Shown in pieces: positions 23,766-27,221 of a stretch of 27,221 nt of DNA. The notes below the pieces were generated by a model that was given only the letters and a program-made list of their open reading frames with translations, had not been told where the DNA came from and searched no databases. This stretch comes from Thiopontia sp964416755. Its GTDB lineage: Bacteria > Pseudomonadota > Gammaproteobacteria > GCF-002020875. Made by a program: the position numbers and the translations under genes. The stretch's first letter is position 1, and the number at the start of each line of letters is the position of its first letter. The stretch spans positions 1-27,221 of the forward strand of contig CAYQFH010000028.1 in NCBI GenBank assembly GCA_964416755.1, in the 5' to 3' direction.

Positions 23766-23795
23766 CTTCTTTTCTCCTGATTGTGTGAAATGGAT

Positions 23796-23813
23796 AACGT
23801 TTTGGTTAACGTT
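23796..23813. promoter_or_regulatory. Paired AACGTT sites upstream of the peroxiredoxin gene
   Basis: Two copies of AACGTT (23796-23801 and 23808-23813), each self-complementary, are 12 bases apart, start to start, about 31-48 bases upstream of the ahpC start codon. The spacing is close to one helical turn, so a dimeric regulator could read both. No regulator is assigned. Confidence 0.35.
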
Positions 23814-23855
23814 GAAAAGAATTTTAACGGCGTGTATCCAATCATGAAATTGAAT

Positions 23856-23880
23856 AAAATAGATCGTATCAATCTATTTT
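23856..23880. promoter_or_regulatory. Candidate OxyR operator between ahpC and oxyR
   Basis: AAAATAGAT (23856-23864) and ATCTATTTT (23872-23880) form a perfect nine-base inverted repeat around seven bases. The ATAG/CTAT half-sites resemble those of the OxyR consensus (ATAG...CTAT), though the internal spacing differs. It ends 19 bases before the oxyR start codon, a position suited to autorepression, the usual habit of LysR-type regulators. Confidence 0.5.
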
Positions 23881-23899
23881 TCAGAATCATAAATCCGCC

Positions 23900-24793
23900 A
23901 TGATTACCACCAAACAGATCATCTACGCCTTGGCTGTTGCCGAACATCTCCACTTCAAGAAGGCATCAGAAGCATGTGCAATCTCACAATCCGCACTAAG
24001 TACGGCCATCCATGAGCTGGAGAAACAGCTCCAGATCCAAATCTTCGAACGGGATAACAAACAGGTATTGATCACCCCGATCGGTAAGCAGTTCCTGCAG
24101 CGGGCACGTGAGATCAAGATCGGTCTGGATGATCTGGAACTGCTCTCACAATCACAGAACAAGCCATTAAACCACCCGATGAGTATCGGCATAATCCCGA
24201 CCATCGGCCCCTATCTACTACCCAAGGTGCTGCCTGCAGTGCGCAGCCACTATCCTGATTTTCAGCTCAAGATCGTTGAGGAGCAATCCCGTACACTGGT
24301 AGAGCAGGTGCGCAGTGGCGCTATAGACTGTGCAGTGCTGGCTCTCCCCTATGCAATCGAAGGGCTACACGCCTTCACCTTCTGGGAGGAAGACTTCTAT
24401 CTTATCACTCACCAGGATAGCACCATAGCTCATCGACAGGAAATCAGAGGCAAAGAGATCGACAACAACAATCTTTTACTGTTAAAAGATGGTCACTGTC
24501 TGAAGGATCACGCCCTGGCAGCCTGTCACATGCAGGCTACCGAGACCAACCACTCGCTGGAGGGGGCCAGTCTCTACACCCTGATTCAGATGGTGGCCGG
24601 TAAAATGGGCACCACTTTGGTGCCACAGATAGCGCTGACTCAACTACTCAACGAAGCATCCGAGCTTCAGGCAATCCATCTGGATGAGCCAGGTCCTCAC
24701 CGCAAGATCGCCTTTATCTGCCGCCTCAATTATGCCGGAGTCCACAATATTGAAGCATTGATGACCATTTTTCGTGAACAGCTTGTGGACTGA
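23900..24793 (+). CDS. oxyR: Hydrogen peroxide-sensing LysR-type regulator OxyR
   Basis: OxyR is a transcription activator switched on by an internal disulfide when H2O2 rises. The 297 residues begin with a LysR winged helix-turn-helix (FKKASEACAISQSALSTAIHELE, about 19-41, and IFERDNKQVLITPIG) and continue with the substrate-like sensor domain. The redox pair is present: C200 in LLKDGHC and C209 in LAACH, nine residues apart exactly as C199/C208 of E. coli OxyR. Start ATG 23900 is in place by family alignment; no strong ribosome site was seen. Divergence from ahpC with a palindrome between is the classic arrangement, so this regulator very likely controls the peroxiredoxin-rubrerythrin genes and itself. 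Confidence 0.96.
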   Translation: MITTKQIIYALAVAEHLHFKKASEACAISQSALSTAIHELEKQLQIQIFERDNKQVLITPIGKQFLQRAREIKIGLDDLELLSQSQNKPLNHPMSIGIIPTIGPYLLPKVLPAVRSHYPDFQLKIVEEQSRTLVEQVRSGAIDCAVLALPYAIEGLHAFTFWEEDFYLITHQDSTIAHRQEIRGKEIDNNNLLLLKDGHCLKDHALAACHMQATETNHSLEGASLYTLIQMVAGKMGTTLVPQIALTQLLNEASELQAIHLDEPGPHRKIAFICRLNYAGVHNIEALMTIFREQLVD

Positions 24794-24916
24794 ACGATAG
24801 TGATCGATATCCTTCGAGATGTCTGTTCTGTAAGTTATTGCCACGACTTGAGCTGATTGGATTCAACACAGTTACACGCCTAAACCTAAACAGACACATG
24901 TCAACAACGCCATGCA

Positions 24917-26977
24917 CTATAAATATTTTTTCAGCAATTTTCTCAACTCTTCATTATTGATCGGCTTGCCAATAAATCCATCACACCCTGCTTTACTAAA
25001 AGCTTCACGGTGCCTCTGCATCACATTGGCAGTCACTGCGATCACCGGTGTCTTGATCCCTTTGGCACGCAGAGCACTACAAGCCTCAATACCATCCATC
25101 TCCGGCATCTGCATATCCATCAGAATCACATCAAATGAACCGGCTGTTGCCATCTCGACAGCCTCAACACCATGATTGGCAATCGTTACCTTCAGCCCCA
25201 TCTTTTCCAGAATACGCCGCTCCAGCTGCTGAAGCATCAACGTGTCTTCTGCAAGTAAAACGTGACCACTCAACTGTTCACATAACTTGGTAGCATGCCG
25301 CTCTTCTCTCTCATTTTCCTGACTGCCGGTTGCACTCTTTTTATATGGAAGAATCAATCTGAATGTAGATCCCTCTCCAACAAGACTGGAAACCTCAATC
25401 GTCCCTCCCATCATCTCCGCCAGATTCTTTGAGATATACAATCCTAAACCAGTGCCTCCAAAACGCTTTGAAATTGAGCTGTCCGCCTGTCCGAAGCGGC
25501 TGAAAAGGGTTTCCAGTATCTCAGTGGAGATCCCAATTCCGGTATCTTCCACCGTAAAGATGATCTTCTCCTCTTCCGTCTGTGTTGTAAGTGTCACGCC
25601 GCCTTCTGCGGTAAATTTAAGTGCATTACCGATTAAATTCATCAACACCTGCACAATGCGTTGGCTATCACCAATCAGTAAGAAATTCTCTTCATTCTGC
25701 TGTTTGATCTTGAAATCAAGACCAACATCCTTTGCTCGGTGTTCAAACAGACATTCCAGTTCTCGAAGCAGTTGTGCAAAATTGTACGGCGCATCATCAA
25801 TCGTGAATCTACCTGCATGAATTTTTGACATATCGAGAATGTCATTCACCAGAGCCAGTTGGGACTTACCTGCACTATGAATCGACTGTAAAATATCAAC
25901 AGCATCTGATTGGGTACAATCCTCCCCGCCACAGGCTCCCTCATCTAACAGGTACTCACTGTTACCAATGATTGAAGTCAATGGAGTGCGCAACTCATGG
26001 CTCATGGTTGCGAGAAATTCATCTTGTGCTTTTGCAATCTCTTTCTGGGAAACCTCAATCCTTTTGCGGCCCGAAATGTCACTAAAGGCTCCAACCATGC
26101 GCAAAGGTTTACCCTCTGCATCACGCTCAATCACCTTGCCCTGATCCCTCACCCAGATCTCCTCCCCATCACTACGAATCATCCGGTGTTCACTCGTATA
26201 GACTTCGACCTCACCTGAGAGGCAGTTCTGAAGATTCCGCATCACACGGTCTTGATCCTCAGAGTGAACCAATTCCGAAAACATCTCAACAGGATGGGAA
26301 AGATAGCCATCGCCCAGCTTCATATAATCAAGCCATTGCTGATTATGGGTCACCTGATTGTTCGGTATATTCCAGTCCCAAACTCCATCACCGATTACAT
26401 CGTTGATCGCCTCAATCAAGCGGTTTTTCTCCTCCAATTGGTGAAGGAGAGTACTTTTTATTGCATTCGCCTGCTTCAGCTCTTCAATGACCGCCTTGTA
26501 GCCCTCCAGATTCAAGTAGCTCTGTGTAACATCAGTATGTGCTCCCAGCATCCTTGTGGGTGTACCCTCTGCATCACGAATAGCCACCCCTCGGCACCGT
26601 ACCCATACAGTTGATCCATCCTGGTGCGTATAACGAACCACCTGATCATAAGGGTGATTTGGATCTGCACAATGCTTTTCGAAGTTATCAATTGAGATTT
26701 GAAGATCATCTGGATGGATCATCTCCTGCCATTCAGAGGCGAGGTGTTTCTTCTCTTCAGGACTATAACCAAAGAGTTCCCAGAAACGCGGGCTCATATA
26801 TTCTTGCTCAGGCTGCTCCAGATCCCAGAACCAGATCCCATCTAGTGCCGCTTCCTGGAGAAAGTCAATAATTGATGAACCGCTCGCAATCAGCCCATCT
26901 AACTCCAGCTTGAGGTAATTCTCCTTCTGAGACAAACCCTCCAATACATCCTCCCTCTTCTCACAGTGACCTTGCAA
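24917..26977 (-). CDS. PAS-PAS hybrid sensor histidine kinase with receiver domain
   Basis: This is a signalling kinase with no predicted membrane segment, so probably cytoplasmic. Over up to 686 residues: PAS/PAC 1 (about 38-152, GIWFWDLEQPEQEYMSPRFW and the WVRCRG/GAHTDVT end), a coiled linker (155-190), PAS/PAC 2 (about 192-303), HisKA with phospho-acceptor H327 (ATMSHELRTPL), HATPase with N451 (NLIGNALKF), D478-TGIG and GTGLGL (508-513), then a receiver with phospho-acceptor D621 (VILMDMQMPEMDG) and K671. The start is uncertain: TTG 26977 has no ribosome site, while TTG 26944 has AGGGAGG five bases upstream and would give 675 residues. No output-regulator gene is adjacent inside the window; it converges on oxyR. 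The PAS ligand is unknown. Confidence 0.93.
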   Translation of the reverse strand: MQGHCEKREDVLEGLSQKENYLKLELDGLIASGSSIIDFLQEAALDGIWFWDLEQPEQEYMSPRFWELFGYSPEEKKHLASEWQEMIHPDDLQISIDNFEKHCADPNHPYDQVVRYTHQDGSTVWVRCRGVAIRDAEGTPTRMLGAHTDVTQSYLNLEGYKAVIEELKQANAIKSTLLHQLEEKNRLIEAINDVIGDGVWDWNIPNNQVTHNQQWLDYMKLGDGYLSHPVEMFSELVHSEDQDRVMRNLQNCLSGEVEVYTSEHRMIRSDGEEIWVRDQGKVIERDAEGKPLRMVGAFSDISGRKRIEVSQKEIAKAQDEFLATMSHELRTPLTSIIGNSEYLLDEGACGGEDCTQSDAVDILQSIHSAGKSQLALVNDILDMSKIHAGRFTIDDAPYNFAQLLRELECLFEHRAKDVGLDFKIKQQNEENFLLIGDSQRIVQVLMNLIGNALKFTAEGGVTLTTQTEEEKIIFTVEDTGIGISTEILETLFSRFGQADSSISKRFGGTGLGLYISKNLAEMMGGTIEVSSLVGEGSTFRLILPYKKSATGSQENEREERHATKLCEQLSGHVLLAEDTLMLQQLERRILEKMGLKVTIANHGVEAVEMATAGSFDVILMDMQMPEMDGIEACSALRAKGIKTPVIAVTANVMQRHREAFSKAGCDGFIGKPINNEELRKLLKKYL

Positions 26978-27221
26978 AACAGATTCATCATAACACTCAT
27001 TACATTACCCTATGTGACACTGTTTACACAGGAGTGTACCCTCCATCCAGCATCTCCACCTATGGCAGGAAATGGATATCACTTTGGCTGCCTTTTCCAC
27101 CGAGTAAAAAACCGGAAACGTCAGCCAACTTTCTAACCAATGAAATAATTAATATAAAAACAATAGTTTATATAAAATTTCAGCCAGTTATTTCACCAAC
27201 AAAATACGTACTATTACGCAT
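26978..27221. other. AT-rich region upstream of the histidine kinase
   Basis: These are the last 244 bases, without an open frame I can support. The outer 100 bases are very AT-rich (runs of TTTATATAAA type), suggesting promoters for the kinase or for a gene beyond the window. I see no repeat, tRNA or clear promoter pair. Confidence 0.4.

Noticed and set aside
23013..23780. Plus-strand open frame of 255 codons
   Set aside because: It is antisense to the peroxiredoxin gene and part of rubrerythrin; no recognisable motif.

Overview
The window looks like a chromosome segment of a gammaproteobacterium. The core genes trkH, gmk, rpoZ, spoT and recG run in near-enterobacterial order, and ubiC (chorismate lyase) and a two-cysteine OxyR of the E. 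coli type are present. The species cannot be fixed from this sequence; a free-living or symbiotic member of a Chromatiales-like lineage is a guess.

Layout. (1) Positions 1-6749, + strand: housekeeping block with a TrkH potassium transporter (5' end outside the window), guanylate kinase, RNA polymerase omega, the bifunctional (p)ppGpp enzyme SpoT and the RecG helicase. (2) 6750-7102: 353 bases without a gene. (3) 7103-19317, + strand: a roughly 12 kb defence island built on a type I restriction-modification locus (hsdM, hsdS, hsdR), interrupted by a KilA-N gene between hsdM and hsdS, by a two-gene Hachiman system (hamA nuclease, hamB helicase) after hsdS, and by a RhuM-family gene plus a four-helix-bundle (S23-like) gene before hsdR. 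(4) 19413-21230, - strand: PIN-PhoH ATPase and a DUF2721 membrane protein. (5) 21351-21902, +: ubiC. (6) 21993-23765, -: peroxiredoxin, rubrerythrin and a cysteine-pair protein, divergent from oxyR (23900-24793, +): a peroxide-defence cluster. (7) 24917-26977, -: a PAS-PAS hybrid histidine kinase with receiver.

The most unusual signal is a family of degenerate seven-base periodic repeats (unit AYTCANN on the + strand, or its complement NNTGART). They occur at seven places in the island and nowhere else that I saw. Two copies are complete inverted pairs inserted in frame inside hsdM and hsdS. Two similar direct copies flank the KilA-N gene. Two more, each fused to a GAACC/GGTTC hairpin, sit at the 5' and 3' ends of the RhuM gene. 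The four-helix-bundle gene lies exactly between an upstream arm and a downstream inverted arm, and its start and stop codons, and the hsdR start codon, lie inside the repeats. I suggest that these are traces of a small cassette or element that colonised the operon without breaking it.

Other island observations: a short divergent hsdR-like 5' end is stranded upstream of the RhuM gene; the KilA-N gene has a one-base frameshift near its end; and the KilA-N and RhuM genes each carry a perfect 27-30 base palindrome about 205 bases after the start codon.
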